DNA of 64,000 bases from Prochlorococcus marinus (GCF_001180265.1 NZ_CVSW01000063.1:1-64000), one strand, 5' to 3'. Shown: positions 27,657-35,670, numbered from the stretch's first letter. Notes: generated from the letters alone by a model not told the origin. Numbers and translations: made by a program.

Positions 27657-28322
27657 ATGAATTATTTAACTCATCAGTTACTAAATGCTGAAGAAATAAA
27701 TCTAATAAAACAAGAACTAAGTGAAGAAATTTTAGGTTGGGAAGATGGTAAATATACTGCAGGAAGCCATGCTTCTGAGGTAAAAAATAATTTGCAACTA
27801 AATAGAAAATCAGATATCTCTGAAAAATTATCTCTGCTAATTAAAAAAAAGATTTTAAATGATGATTTAATAAAAAGTTTTTCTTTACCAAAACATATTC
27901 ACGGAATCATGTTCACAAAATCCCTAAAAGGGATGAGCTACGGAAGACATATCGATAATGCATACATGTCAACAGGCAGAGCTGATTTATCATTCACAAT
28001 TTTTCTTTCAGAAAAAAGTCAATATGAAGGGGGTGAACTATTGATTGAGAATATGACTTCTGAGAGTAAATTCAAACTCAATAAAGGAGAAATTATAATT
28101 TATCCAAGTACTTATTTACATTCCGTTGAAGAAGTTCTTAAAGGAGAAAGAATAGTATGTGTTGGATGGATTGAAAGCTATGTAAAAAGTATTGAGGAGA
28201 GAGAATATTTATTTGATTTAGATGCCGCTGCAAGGAGTCTACTTGCAAAGCATGGCAGATCTGACGAAATTGATCTCATTTTCAAATCCTATTCAAATCT
28301 ATTAAGAGTAATTAGTGATTAG
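27657..28322 (+). CDS. PKHD-type Fe(II)/2-oxoglutarate dioxygenase, PiuC/YbiX-like
   Basis: A 221-residue dioxygenase. The double-stranded beta-helix core has the metal triad H-x-D in YGRHIDNAYM and the distal His in PSTYLHSVEEV, with the 2-oxoglutarate Arg in GERIVCVGW. This matches the YbiX/PiuC group, which in many bacteria is iron-regulated and next to siderophore receptor genes. Here its neighbour is the divergent iron-binding protein gene futA, only about 100 bp away, in keeping with shared iron control. The frame is open from TTG 27651, but ATG 27657 gives the better start. The substrate of the family is not established. Confidence 0.9.
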   Translation: MNYLTHQLLNAEEINLIKQELSEEILGWEDGKYTAGSHASEVKNNLQLNRKSDISEKLSLLIKKKILNDDLIKSFSLPKHIHGIMFTKSLKGMSYGRHIDNAYMSTGRADLSFTIFLSEKSQYEGGELLIENMTSESKFKLNKGEIIIYPSTYLHSVEEVLKGERIVCVGWIESYVKSIEEREYLFDLDAAARSLLAKHGRSDEIDLIFKSYSNLLRVISD

Positions 28323-28396
28323 ATAAGAATCATTTTATACAAAGAAAAGAATATTAAATTAGAAATGTATAGAATAGTTTTAAACAAATTACTTTA

Positions 28397-28636
28397 ATGC
28401 CAAAAAAAAGTTCAATTGCTATTTTTATCGCAGCGACTAGCGCACTAGCTATATCAACAGCGGATTCTAACTCAGTTAAATCTGGTGAAAACGATTTAGG
28501 AGGATTAAAAGAATGGAATACCGATATGCCTTTAGATGCAGATTTTAAACTAGATTCTGATGCTCAAAAAATAGCTGACGAAGCAGCAAACTCAAGTACT
28601 TGTATTCCTATTGGAGAAGGAGAAAATTGTTGGTAA
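28397..28636 (+). CDS. Small secreted protein with C-terminal Cys pair (79 aa)
   Basis: A 79-residue acidic protein with a likely Sec signal peptide (KKSSIAIFIAATSALAIST) and a mature part of about 57 residues that is hydrophilic until the terminal motif SSTCIPIGEGENCW. The two cysteines could form a disulfide loop at the extreme C-terminus. I recognise no family. It follows the dioxygenase gene by 74 bp on the same strand and ends at a strong shared terminator, so it may be the last gene of an iron-related transcript. It resembles no leader-peptide family I know of. Confidence 0.65.
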   Translation: MPKKSSIAIFIAATSALAISTADSNSVKSGENDLGGLKEWNTDMPLDADFKLDSDAQKIADEAANSSTCIPIGEGENCW

Positions 28637-28690
28637 TTTTTTTCAATTAAAGACTTACTAGTTAAATTAACCAACTTAAAAAAAAAAAAA

Positions 28691-28713
28691 CGCCCTAGAT
28701 AGGGCGTTTTTTT
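28691..28713. terminator. Bidirectional intrinsic terminator
   Basis: A perfect 7-bp stem CGCCCTA / TAGGGCG with a 2-base loop is flanked by a run of A on the left and T7 on the right. It lies between the convergent 79-aa gene and the porin gene and can serve both strands. Confidence 0.9.
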
Positions 28714-28725
28714 ATGAGCGATAAT

Positions 28726-30021
28726 TTAGAACTTGAAAGTTGTATTCACAACATAACCAGTCATATCAGTCTCAACATCACTTGCATTCTCATGAGTACC
28801 TCCAAAAATAGCTGGAGTGACACTAATTGAATCGTTTACTTTGTATTCATAGTAAATTTCGTATAAGAATGGATCAACCTCATCATTCTCTTGTTTTTGT
28901 GGTTGACCAAAAGCGATACCAATTCTGTCATCAGGAGAGAACATATCCTGCCAGTTAAGACCTACAAAATAAGCAGTTGTATTTGAATTTGTAGCATTAT
29001 CAGTTTCAGAAGTATCATAACCTAATGAAATAGATGGAACAGCAGTTCCTGTCTCCTCTGGTCTCCACCAAGCTCTCAAACCGATATTGGTACTACTTCC
29101 ATCACCACCTCTTAATGCTCCATCATCAGAAGTGAAATAAGATGTATCAGCCCAACCGTTGTACTTATTATTTACAATGGCTGAAACAGAATATCTTGGT
29201 TGTGTATAACCAACTTGAGTTGCCCAACTAGTTTTTGTTTCGTCAGTTAAAAGACCAGTATTGATATAACTTGATCCAGATTTTGTAGTTGAATTAGATT
29301 TAGTACCGACGTTTGTACTGAATGCGAAACCATTGTCAGCTTTGTAAGCATAGCCAGCACCAGTATCTGTACTTGCACCATATGCAGCTGCGTTACCTCC
29401 AAGAGTAAACGCTTTTAAGACAGGCTTATAAATAGATGGAGTTGTGCCATGCATATAATAGTTTTCAATTTTTGGGCCTATCCAAACAGTGTGATGATCA
29501 CCAATTGGAGTTGTGTACCAAATTTTGTCAACCTTTAAATTGTCAGCATTACCATTACCAGCCTTAAGGTATGAATTTACTTCACCTTTCTGGACTGAGT
29601 ATCCTTGGTGGTTACCACTCTTAATTCTTACATAAAGATTATCATCACCAGTAAAACTTGTATTCAAGTTCATTTGGTAAGTGTAATATCCCTGAATTTT
29701 TCCGGTATAGGCATCATCGTCAGTATCGGCTTGTCCAACGGAAAAAATAGCTTTACCGTCAAGAGTAGTGGTATCTGAGAAGCTGCCTGCTTCAAATTCA
29801 TTTTGCTTAACTTCTAAGCCATCAACACGGCCTTTAAGTGTCGCAATTTCGTTACTCACTTCTTTAGTGAATGTTGTGCTATCAAATCTTTGAGCTTTAG
29901 AACTAGCACGTTCGTAGCTATTCATAGCTTCAAGATTAAAAGCTTCGGATGCCTGAGCAGCCATAGGTGATAAAACACCCAGAGCAGTACCTGCAACCAA
30001 AAGTTTTTGGAAGAGTTTCAT
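28726..30021 (-). CDS. som: Outer-membrane porin of the cyanobacterial Som type
   Basis: A 431-residue porin. Signal peptide (KLFQKLLVAGTALGVLSP, cleaved near AQA-SE), a short helical/coiled segment (about 45-75, EVSNEIATLKGRVDGLEVKQ) that in this family links to the cell wall, then a beta-barrel of alternating strands rich in Gly/Tyr/Thr ending in VVNTTFKF with the terminal Phe needed for Bam assembly. Som-type porins are the main nutrient-permeation channels of cyanobacteria, and Prochlorococcus carries several. The RBS is GAGG in GTGTGAGG, complementary to the Yfr1 sRNA motif. Terminated by the hairpin at 28691. Confidence 0.9.
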   Translation of the reverse strand: MKLFQKLLVAGTALGVLSPMAAQASEAFNLEAMNSYERASSKAQRFDSTTFTKEVSNEIATLKGRVDGLEVKQNEFEAGSFSDTTTLDGKAIFSVGQADTDDDAYTGKIQGYYTYQMNLNTSFTGDDNLYVRIKSGNHQGYSVQKGEVNSYLKAGNGNADNLKVDKIWYTTPIGDHHTVWIGPKIENYYMHGTTPSIYKPVLKAFTLGGNAAAYGASTDTGAGYAYKADNGFAFSTNVGTKSNSTTKSGSSYINTGLLTDETKTSWATQVGYTQPRYSVSAIVNNKYNGWADTSYFTSDDGALRGGDGSSTNIGLRAWWRPEETGTAVPSISLGYDTSETDNATNSNTTAYFVGLNWQDMFSPDDRIGIAFGQPQKQENDEVDPFLYEIYYEYKVNDSISVTPAIFGGTHENASDVETDMTGYVVNTTFKF

Positions 30022-30025
30022 TTTA

Positions 30026-30033
30026 CCTCACAC
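30026..30033 (-). promoter_or_regulatory. Ribosome-binding site complementary to the Yfr1 sRNA motif
   Basis: On the minus strand GTGTGAGG (30033 to 30026) is followed by TAAA and the porin ATG. It is the reverse complement of CCTCACAC, the core of the conserved single-stranded ACTCCTCACAC motif of the cyanobacterial sRNA Yfr1, which is known to repress porin (som) mRNAs in Prochlorococcus MED4 by pairing at the RBS. The match is eight consecutive bases and covers the whole Shine-Dalgarno. Confidence 0.7.
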
Positions 30034-30038
30034 GAAAA

Positions 30039-30056
30039 TACCCATAATTATGGGTA
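30039..30056. promoter_or_regulatory. 18-bp perfect palindrome in the porin leader
   Basis: TACCCATAATTATGGGTA is perfectly self-complementary and ends 6 bases upstream of the Yfr1-complementary RBS (18 bases before the start codon). It could be an operator for a dimeric repressor or activator, or form a hairpin or kissing structure in the 5' UTR. No consensus I know of is matched. Confidence 0.6.
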
Positions 30057-30148
30057 ATAAAATTGTATCGGAGGTAACTTTTTTGGGTAGAATAATTAGA
30101 TGCAGTTGAGTGTATAAAATTTTACATTAATCTATTTGGAGTTTTTTA

Positions 30149-31018
30149 TTAATTTTTAACTAATGGAAACCCCATCAATTCTCTTTCCTCAATCCAAGAT
30201 GATGCAACTTCTCTAGCTAAATTTCTAATCTTCTCAATATATTGAGCACGATCTGTAACAGAAATTACTCCTCTTGCATCAAGCAAATTAAAAGCATGAC
30301 TACATTTCAAAACAAAATCAAGCGCAGGATAAGTCAGTTTCTTTTCAGCTAAACTATTTGCCTCATCTTGGTAAATTTCAAATAATTTCCTAAGATTCTG
30401 TGGATTAGATTCAGTGAAGTTATATGTGCATTGGCTTTTTTCAAACTGAAGCCAAATATCACTATATTTCATATTTCTATTCCAATTCAGGTCCCAAATA
30501 CTTTCCTTGTCCTGTAAAAACATTGCAATACGCTCCAACCCATAAGTTATTTCAATAGGGATTGGATTACAATCTAATCCTCCACATTGCTGGAAATAGG
30601 TGAATTGAGTAACTTCCATGCCATCCAACCAGACTTCCCAACCTACTCCCCAAGCCCCGAGTGTTGGTGACTCCCAATTATCTTCTACAAATCTTATATC
30701 ATGATTTCTAGGATTAATGCCTAAAGATTCTAAAGATGTTAAATATTTTTCTTGTATTCCATCGGGTGAAGGCTTAATAATTACTTGATATTGGAAGTAA
30801 TGTTGGGCTCTATTGGGATTATCACCAAACCTTCCATCTGTAGGTCTTCTACACGGTTCTGCATATGCAACACTCCAAGGTTCTGGTCCAATAGCTCTTA
30901 AAAAAGTATGCGGATTCATAGTCCCAGCACCTTTTTCTGTATCATAAGGCTGCATTATCAGGCATCCTTCTTCGGACCAAAAATTATTTAATCTTTGAAT
31001 TATCTCCTGAAAAAGCAT
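30149..31018 (-). CDS. glyQ: Glycyl-tRNA synthetase alpha subunit
   Basis: A 289-residue alpha subunit of the heterotetrameric (alpha2-beta2) bacterial GlyRS, class [61 protein letters not shown] and [18 protein letters not shown] are characteristic blocks containing motif 2 and the ATP and glycine pockets; [11 protein letters not shown] is motif 3. The beta subunit gene is not in the window, a common separation. It is transcribed toward the porin gene with a 127-bp gap that holds the porin leader. Length normal. Confidence 0.97.
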   Translation of the reverse strand: MLFQEIIQRLNNFWSEEGCLIMQPYDTEKGAGTMNPHTFLRAIGPEPWSVAYAEPCRRPTDGRFGDNPNRAQHYFQYQVIIKPSPDGIQEKYLTSLESLGINPRNHDIRFVEDNWESPTLGAWGVGWEVWLDGMEVTQFTYFQQCGGLDCNPIPIEITYGLERIAMFLQDKESIWDLNWNRNMKYSDIWLQFEKSQCTYNFTESNPQNLRKLFEIYQDEANSLAEKKLTYPALDFVLKCSHAFNLLDARGVISVTDRAQYIEKIRNLAREVASSWIEERELMGFPLVKN

Positions 31019-31142
31019 GAAATTAAAAAGTTTGAAAATTCAATTAAATTATTCCAAATATAATAACAAAGCTTCTTTAGGAGCAAATGTGAAAAATTTT
31101 AAAACTATTTTTATTCCTTCGCAAAAATTTTAACCGCTCAAA

Positions 31143-31532
31143 TTATTGATTAAAAAAATCTAATGGCAAAGGTCCGTAAGTATTAGATTCGCGAGAATCT
31201 TCGTCAAATTGGCATGTTAATAAAATACCCTCACCAAGACCATTCTCAGATCGAATAAAAACATTTCCAGTTTTTTGATTTGCTTTTAAAAAAACACTTC
31301 CATTGGCATGAAGAGAATCTAAATCTAGAAATTCAATTGAGGAATATTTTTTAGAAATTGATTTTAGTGCCTTAATTGCTTGATAATCAGAAGATGCCAT
31401 TATTCCAATTGTTATCCAATCAGAATTTAAGAAATATTCTTCAAGTTCCTCTAATAACTTTTTCATTTGAATTTTACTTATTTGAGGCGCAGATCTAAAG
31501 CTGTTTAAATCAATTAAGTTATTTATTTCCAT
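31143..31532 (-). CDS. DUF1824 family protein
   Basis: A 129-residue cyanobacterial protein. The segments LEEYFLNSDWITIGIMASS, SYQAIKALKSIS-like region, GSVFLKANQKTGNVFIRSE and GLGEGILLTCQ match DUF1824 as I remember it, a family limited to cyanobacteria and plastid-bearing lineages and of unknown function. It is soluble, with no signal peptide. It precedes glyQ on the same strand with a 124-bp gap and follows the MIF-like gene by 30 bp, so a transcript with the latter is likely. Confidence 0.8.
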   Translation of the reverse strand: MEINNLIDLNSFRSAPQISKIQMKKLLEELEEYFLNSDWITIGIMASSDYQAIKALKSISKKYSSIEFLDLDSLHANGSVFLKANQKTGNVFIRSENGLGEGILLTCQFDEDSRESNTYGPLPLDFFNQ

Positions 31533-31562
31533 TTTTATTACTAGCCAAACAAAATAAAAGTT

Positions 31563-31895
31563 TTATCCAAATGTTCTACCATTCCATGCCCACATAGTCG
31601 CAGATACATCCTCGAAAGAAATATAAATTTTATCTATTGGAATTCCTATCTTCTCATATACAAATTCGGAAATCGGCATTGCCATATCTGAAGGCTTTAA
31701 AGAACCAATTGACTTAATTTCTAAAAAGCAACAGGGACCCTGATCATCAAAAAACATTTCACTATTATCATCTAATTTTGCCATGACAAATCTTTGAGAT
31801 TTATTAGTTAAAGACGAAATTAAAATTGAGATTTCTTCAAGTAATTTTTTTTTATCCTCTACTTTTACTGAAGTCGAGACATTAATATATGGCAT
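31563..31895 (-). CDS. MIF/phenylpyruvate tautomerase-like protein
   Basis: A 110-residue member of the macrophage migration inhibitory factor family. Pro follows the initiator Met (MPYINVSTS), providing the catalytic N-terminal proline once Met is removed; SQRFVMAKLDDNSEM and CCFLEIKSIGSLKPSD follow MIF closely, and VSATMWAWNGRTFG is the typical C-terminus. Family members tautomerise phenylpyruvate in vitro; the physiological role in cyanobacteria is unknown. A 56-aa basic ORF ends 2 bp upstream on the same strand, and DUF1824 follows after 30 bp. Confidence 0.92.
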   Translation of the reverse strand: MPYINVSTSVKVEDKKKLLEEISILISSLTNKSQRFVMAKLDDNSEMFFDDQGPCCFLEIKSIGSLKPSDMAMPISEFVYEKIGIPIDKIYISFEDVSATMWAWNGRTFG

Positions 31896-31897
31896 TC

Positions 31898-32068
31898 TTA
31901 TGCAGCCAAATAATCTTTTTGAGAATCAGTCTCTAGATAATGAGGTTTACTGGTTAATACTTTTTTTGATGATAGATATGCCATATCGTATTTACTTATT
32001 CCATTTTTATAGGGATTGAAAAGAGCTTTATTAGACCTACCTTTTTTGCTCCTTTTTGATACATTCAT
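31898..32068 (-). CDS. Small basic hypothetical protein (56 aa)
   Basis: An ORF from ATG 32068 to TAA 31898 with the strongly basic N-terminus MNVSKRSKKGRSNKALFNPY and a Tyr/Ser/Lys-rich remainder (KYDMAYLSSKKVLTSKPHYL). It ends 2 bp before the MIF-like gene, an operon-like spacing that supports translation. The composition suggests nucleic-acid or ribosome binding, but I recognise no family. There is no good Shine-Dalgarno. Upstream is a 149-bp very AT-rich gap divergent from the methyltransferase gene. Confidence 0.5.
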   Translation of the reverse strand: MNVSKRSKKGRSNKALFNPYKNGISKYDMAYLSSKKVLTSKPHYLETDSQKDYLAA

Positions 32069-32217
32069 TTCTAATTAAATTGTTAATCCATAATTTAACT
32101 TTTTTTAAGTAGATGTCTAGTTTTTTTAAATATTTTTAATTAATTAAATAAAAATAATTTTTAAAACACACATAGAATTTCTATTTATTAGATTTATACA
32201 AATTACTGATAAATGTT

Positions 32218-32856
32218 TTGGAAGTATTGAATAGTTATCAAAGAAAAAAAATTGATGAAAGTAATGATGAAGTATTTTATTCTAGTCCAAAATTTGTATA
32301 CCATCTTGATGCAAACTTCAGACAATATCTTTCACGTGTTTATGAAAATGAGATAGCTGATTATTCAATAGTCCTTGATCTAATGTCCAGTTGGGATAGT
32401 TATTTACCAAAAGGGAAAAAATACAAAAAGGTTATTGGACATGGCTTAAACAAACAAGAACTTGAAAAAAACAAAATTTTTGATTCTTATTGGATACAAA
32501 ATTTCAATCTAAATCAAGAAATCCCACTAGATGATGGAACTATTGATTGTTGCTTAATGGTCGCAGCCTGGCAATACTTACAATATCCAGAAAATTTAAC
32601 TAGGGAAATCTTAAGGATCTTAAGTAATAAGGGTAAATTTATAATAGCTTTTTCAAATAGAGCATTTTGGCATAAGGCTCCCAACATATGGACTACATCT
32701 TCTGAAGAGGAGAGAGTCAAATATGTAAGAAAAGTTTTAATTTCAAACGGATTTAATGAACCAAAAATTATTAAAAAGTTTAATGAATCAACCCTTAATT
32801 TCTTCAATTTTTTAAATAAAGATCCATTTTATTGTTTAATCGCAACTAAAGAGTAA
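32218..32856 (+). CDS. SAM-dependent methyltransferase (type 11-like)
   Basis: A 212-residue class I methyltransferase-like protein. VLDLMSSWDSYLP is motif I, although the usual G-x-G is degenerate (here S-S-W), a variant seen in a cyanobacterial subgroup; VIGHGLNKQELEKN is motif II, IPLDDGTIDCCLMVAAWQYL motif III/IV and EILRILSNKGKFIIAFSNR the post-motif. The C-terminal LISNGFNEPKIIKK is typical. The substrate is unknown. It begins at TTG 32218 (no ATG in frame nearby) after a 149-bp AT-rich gap. No signal peptide. Confidence 0.8.
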   Translation: MEVLNSYQRKKIDESNDEVFYSSPKFVYHLDANFRQYLSRVYENEIADYSIVLDLMSSWDSYLPKGKKYKKVIGHGLNKQELEKNKIFDSYWIQNFNLNQEIPLDDGTIDCCLMVAAWQYLQYPENLTREILRILSNKGKFIIAFSNRAFWHKAPNIWTTSSEEERVKYVRKVLISNGFNEPKIIKKFNESTLNFFNFLNKDPFYCLIATKE

Positions 32857-32965
32857 GTTAATCCTGTATTATCGCTTCACGATAAGGTTAGTAAAAAGAT
32901 TCCAATTTTGATCCATAGCCATACTTTTAAATTTTTACTACTATTGGATAGTTAAAATAAACAAT

Positions 32966-33211
32966 ATGGGCTCTAAAAGAGAAAAATATCCTGAAAAATG
33001 CCCTTGGGATCTTGGACCTAATCAGCATTTAGCTAAAGAAGAAAACTGGACTTTAAGATTAGGTGAGGCAAATGTATGTTTCAGCAAGAATAAGCTAGAC
33101 AATAATTATTTTCATGTAATTAGTAATGAAAATGAAGAACAAATTTTAGCCTTCAGAGCAAGACTTCTATATCAAAAACTACTTGATAAAGGATTTAGAT
33201 TGGTTGAATAA
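32966..33211 (+). CDS. Conserved hypothetical protein (81 aa)
   Basis: An 81-residue charged soluble protein (KREKYPEKCPWDLGPNQHLA, then FRARLLYQKLLDKGFRLVE at the C-terminus). Not recognised. It is intact, starts with ATG and is separated from the methyltransferase gene by a 109-bp gap containing nothing I can identify. It is convergent with the DUF3386 gene with only 4 bp between stops. The Trp/Pro-rich N-terminus suggests a compact fold rather than a random ORF. Confidence 0.6.
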   Translation: MGSKREKYPEKCPWDLGPNQHLAKEENWTLRLGEANVCFSKNKLDNNYFHVISNENEEQILAFRARLLYQKLLDKGFRLVE

Positions 33212-33215
33212 AAAC

Positions 33216-33869
33216 TTATTTCAAGATACTTAAATCCTCGAAGACAAACTTTTGTATTTCTTCTTCTTGATTTTGGTTTAAATATTTTATTGTTCTGGAA
33301 TTCAAGATCCAATGATCCTCTTCATCTATATTTGTGAATTCATCCTCATATTCTAATTTTTGTGATTTCGCCTTAAGTGAAACTGGATCAATTGATTGAC
33401 TACTATATTTTTTACTAAGAGAACCTATTCCTGTATCAAAGAATTCTTCAACAAAAATTTCAATTATTGTTCCATGAATTTTTCTATAGACCATATTGAT
33501 ACAGTCATTTTTAACTCTATATTTATCTCCTTGATTCTTTCCTGAAACACTCATTTCAATACCGCTTTCAGAATTTTTGAGTAAATTAAAATAATTTTCT
33601 GCATGAATAGATTTAAATTCTCTCTTAACCCTGTGTATACATACTTCAAATAACTGTGAGGAAATACTTTTAACAATTTTTTCATCTTCTATATTTTGAA
33701 TTTTCGGTTTAAAATCTTTACTTAATAAGAATTCACCTGTATGAACTTGATTATTAATTAAAAAGATACATTTACCTTTGTAACCATTAAAATCATTCTT
33801 CCAGGTATACCTATTTTCATAAGCCTTTCTAAAAATCTCCTTACAATTAATTTCTTTTAGATTCTCCAT
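33216..33869 (-). CDS. DUF3386 family protein
   Basis: A 217-residue soluble protein. The N-terminus CKEIFRKAYENRYTWKNDFN and GYKGKCIFLINNQVHTGEF agree with what I recall of DUF3386, a cyanobacterial and plant-plastid family of unknown function. There is no signal peptide, no membrane segment and no obvious catalytic motif. It is followed by nothing on its strand and is preceded by the Pcb gene terminator. The family call is from memory of the conserved N-terminal block and is moderately sure. Confidence 0.7.
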   Translation of the reverse strand: MENLKEINCKEIFRKAYENRYTWKNDFNGYKGKCIFLINNQVHTGEFLLSKDFKPKIQNIEDEKIVKSISSQLFEVCIHRVKREFKSIHAENYFNLLKNSESGIEMSVSGKNQGDKYRVKNDCINMVYRKIHGTIIEIFVEEFFDTGIGSLSKKYSSQSIDPVSLKAKSQKLEYEDEFTNIDEEDHWILNSRTIKYLNQNQEEEIQKFVFEDLSILK

Positions 33870-33904
33870 TAATTTCTTAAAAATATTTATTAATTCTACA
33901 AAAA

Positions 33905-33932
33905 AACCTCCCTGTTAGAAGAGAGGTTTTTT
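33905..33932 (-). terminator. Intrinsic terminator of the Pcb gene
   Basis: AACCTC and GAGGTT form a 6-bp stem with a 12-base loop, extended by weak inner pairs; the minus-strand transcript reads AACCTC...GAGGTTTTTTTG, ending in a T run just beyond the stop of the Pcb gene. The loop is large, so strength is uncertain. Confidence 0.65.
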
Positions 33933-33943
33933 ATTAGATTGAA

Positions 33944-35002
33944 CTAGTTTTGAGTAATTTTTGTATTTTCAATATTGTCAAAAGCTTGACCAATTTTCTT
34001 AAAGTCAAATCCCATTGCTCTTAGTGCGTGCCAAAGATGACCTTGTAAGAAAAAGAAACCCAAATAAAAATGAGTATTGGCAAGCCAAGCTCTTGAGCTA
34101 TAGGCTCCTGAACCTAAATCTACTGTATCAGTAAAATAAGGAGCGAATTCAAATTGTAGCTTTAAGGGTTCTCCATATAGATCAACTGGATATATGGTTG
34201 TATTTGAAGCACACCAAAAAGCAGCAACAAAAGCCATATAAGAAACACCAACAACTGAGTATGACAAAATTGCCTCAGCGCCAAGTAATCCTTTTCCTTT
34301 AAATTCTGTATATTCTCCAAATTGTTTAGTATAAATATGGAAAACACCTCCAATTATTTCTAGGAAAGCGAGGAAAGCATGTCCTCCCATAACGTCTTCA
34401 AGACTATCTATTTTTAAAAAATCAAATTGATGATTCCAGATAGCGGCAATATCCAAATTGTAAATAACTTGTCTTGTAGATCCTATTGCTGGATCGTAAA
34501 TACCATGAATACGAGCCCATTCAACGAACATAATTGCTCCAAGCCCAAGAAAGATTAGATGATGGCCAAGAATAAAAGTTAATTTATCTGGGTCATCCCA
34601 TTCGAAATCAAATTTTTGTGGCTTACTATTTTCTGGGTAGTCTCCAAGATCACCTGCAAATTTATTGGAATGTAATAATCCCCCGGCACCCAATACTGCT
34701 GAGAAGATTAGATGTAATGTGCAAATTACAACAATCCCATATGGTTCTGTAATAACACCATTTTCAATACCACCAATTCCTATACCCGCTAGGTGAGGCA
34801 AAACAATTGCTTTCTGTGCACCCATTGGGATACTGGCGTCGTAACGCGCCAATTCAAATAATCCAAAAGCTCCTGCCCAGAACATCATTAGGCCTGCATG
34901 AGCAGCATGAGCAGCTATGAATTTACCTGAACGGCCAACAACACCAGAATTCCCTGCGTACCAGTCATAGGTGACATCAGATTTTCCGTAAGTTTGTAAC
35001 AC
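33944..35002 (-). CDS. pcb: Pcb/IsiA-family chlorophyll-binding antenna protein
   Basis: A 352-residue six-helix antenna of the CP43 superfamily lacking the large lumenal loop, as in Pcb and IsiA. MLQTYGKSDVTYDWYAGNSG is the Pcb N-terminus; SGKFIAAHAAHAGLMMFW, GHHLIFLGLGAIMFVEWARI and the C-terminal GHLWHALRAMGFDFKKI carry chlorophyll-ligand histidines. Pcb proteins bind divinyl chlorophylls a and b in Prochlorococcus. It lies 143 bp downstream of flavodoxin on the same strand, an isiAB-like pairing suggesting iron regulation rather than the constitutive PcbA. A 24-base divergent tail (FDNIENTKITQN) closes it. Confidence 0.93.
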   Translation of the reverse strand: MLQTYGKSDVTYDWYAGNSGVVGRSGKFIAAHAAHAGLMMFWAGAFGLFELARYDASIPMGAQKAIVLPHLAGIGIGGIENGVITEPYGIVVICTLHLIFSAVLGAGGLLHSNKFAGDLGDYPENSKPQKFDFEWDDPDKLTFILGHHLIFLGLGAIMFVEWARIHGIYDPAIGSTRQVIYNLDIAAIWNHQFDFLKIDSLEDVMGGHAFLAFLEIIGGVFHIYTKQFGEYTEFKGKGLLGAEAILSYSVVGVSYMAFVAAFWCASNTTIYPVDLYGEPLKLQFEFAPYFTDTVDLGSGAYSSRAWLANTHFYLGFFFLQGHLWHALRAMGFDFKKIGQAFDNIENTKITQN

Positions 35003-35145
35003 TTGATTTAAGTAAACAGCAAATTGAGCATATTGCTTATCAGTATTGTTTTTACATGTTCTTTACAGATTTAATTACTTATGTAAAAAAAACATATTGT
35101 GAAAGAACAAATGTTACAAACTAGGGATGTAATTTCTGGAAAAGC

Positions 35146-35670
35146 TTACGCCAATGAAGGGATTTCACCCTTAAGCTGAGAAGCCCATGTTTCTAGACGC
35201 GAATCGGTCAAATCAGATTCACTATCCTCATCAAGGGGTAATCCACAAAAGCTTTCTCCAATAACACTTTTTGATTCATCAAATGTATAAGAAGATTTAT
35301 CTACATAACCGACCATCTCGGCGCCTGCTTTTGTGAAGTAGCTATGCAGTTCTTCCATTGCATCACAATAGTTTTCTGTATAGGTAGAAGAATCTCCTAA
35401 TCCAAAAATTGCTACTTTTTTTCCTGATAAACTTAGTTCACCAATATCCTCTAAGATTGAATCCCATGCAGTTCCTGATCTTTCTTCATCGGCACCGGTA
35501 TTCCAAGTAGGTATCCCGCAGATAATTCCATCAAGTCCTTCGAATTCTGAAAGATCATCCACATCAGATACATCTTTAGGTGCTTCTGCTGAAGAGATAA
35601 AGTTGTGAAGACGATCAGCTACGTCTTCAGTCTTTCCAGTTGTAGTTGCGTAATAAATTCCTACAGTCAT
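35146..35670 (-). CDS. isiB: Flavodoxin
   Basis: A 174-residue long-chain flavodoxin that replaces ferredoxin as photosystem I electron acceptor when iron is short. The FMN phosphate loop YYATTTGKTEDVADRL (T-x-T-G-K/N-T) is at the N-terminus, the isoalloxazine loops are GIPTWNTGADEERSG and GLGDSSTYTENYCDAM, both with the expected Trp/Tyr. Long-chain type is shown by the inserted beta5 loop. It is the first gene upstream of the Pcb gene on the same strand. I see no convincing Fur box in the 108 bp before it. Confidence 0.97.
   Translation of the reverse strand: MTVGIYYATTTGKTEDVADRLHNFISSAEAPKDVSDVDDLSEFEGLDGIICGIPTWNTGADEERSGTAWDSILEDIGELSLSGKKVAIFGLGDSSTYTENYCDAMEELHSYFTKAGAEMVGYVDKSSYTFDESKSVIGESFCGLPLDEDSESDLTDSRLETWASQLKGEIPSLA

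Noticed and set aside
35080-35096. TATGT-A7-ACATA dyad between flavodoxin and the Pcb gene, considered as a Fur box or terminator
   Set aside because: Short arms and an A-rich core make it weak as either; no match to a Fur consensus I could defend.
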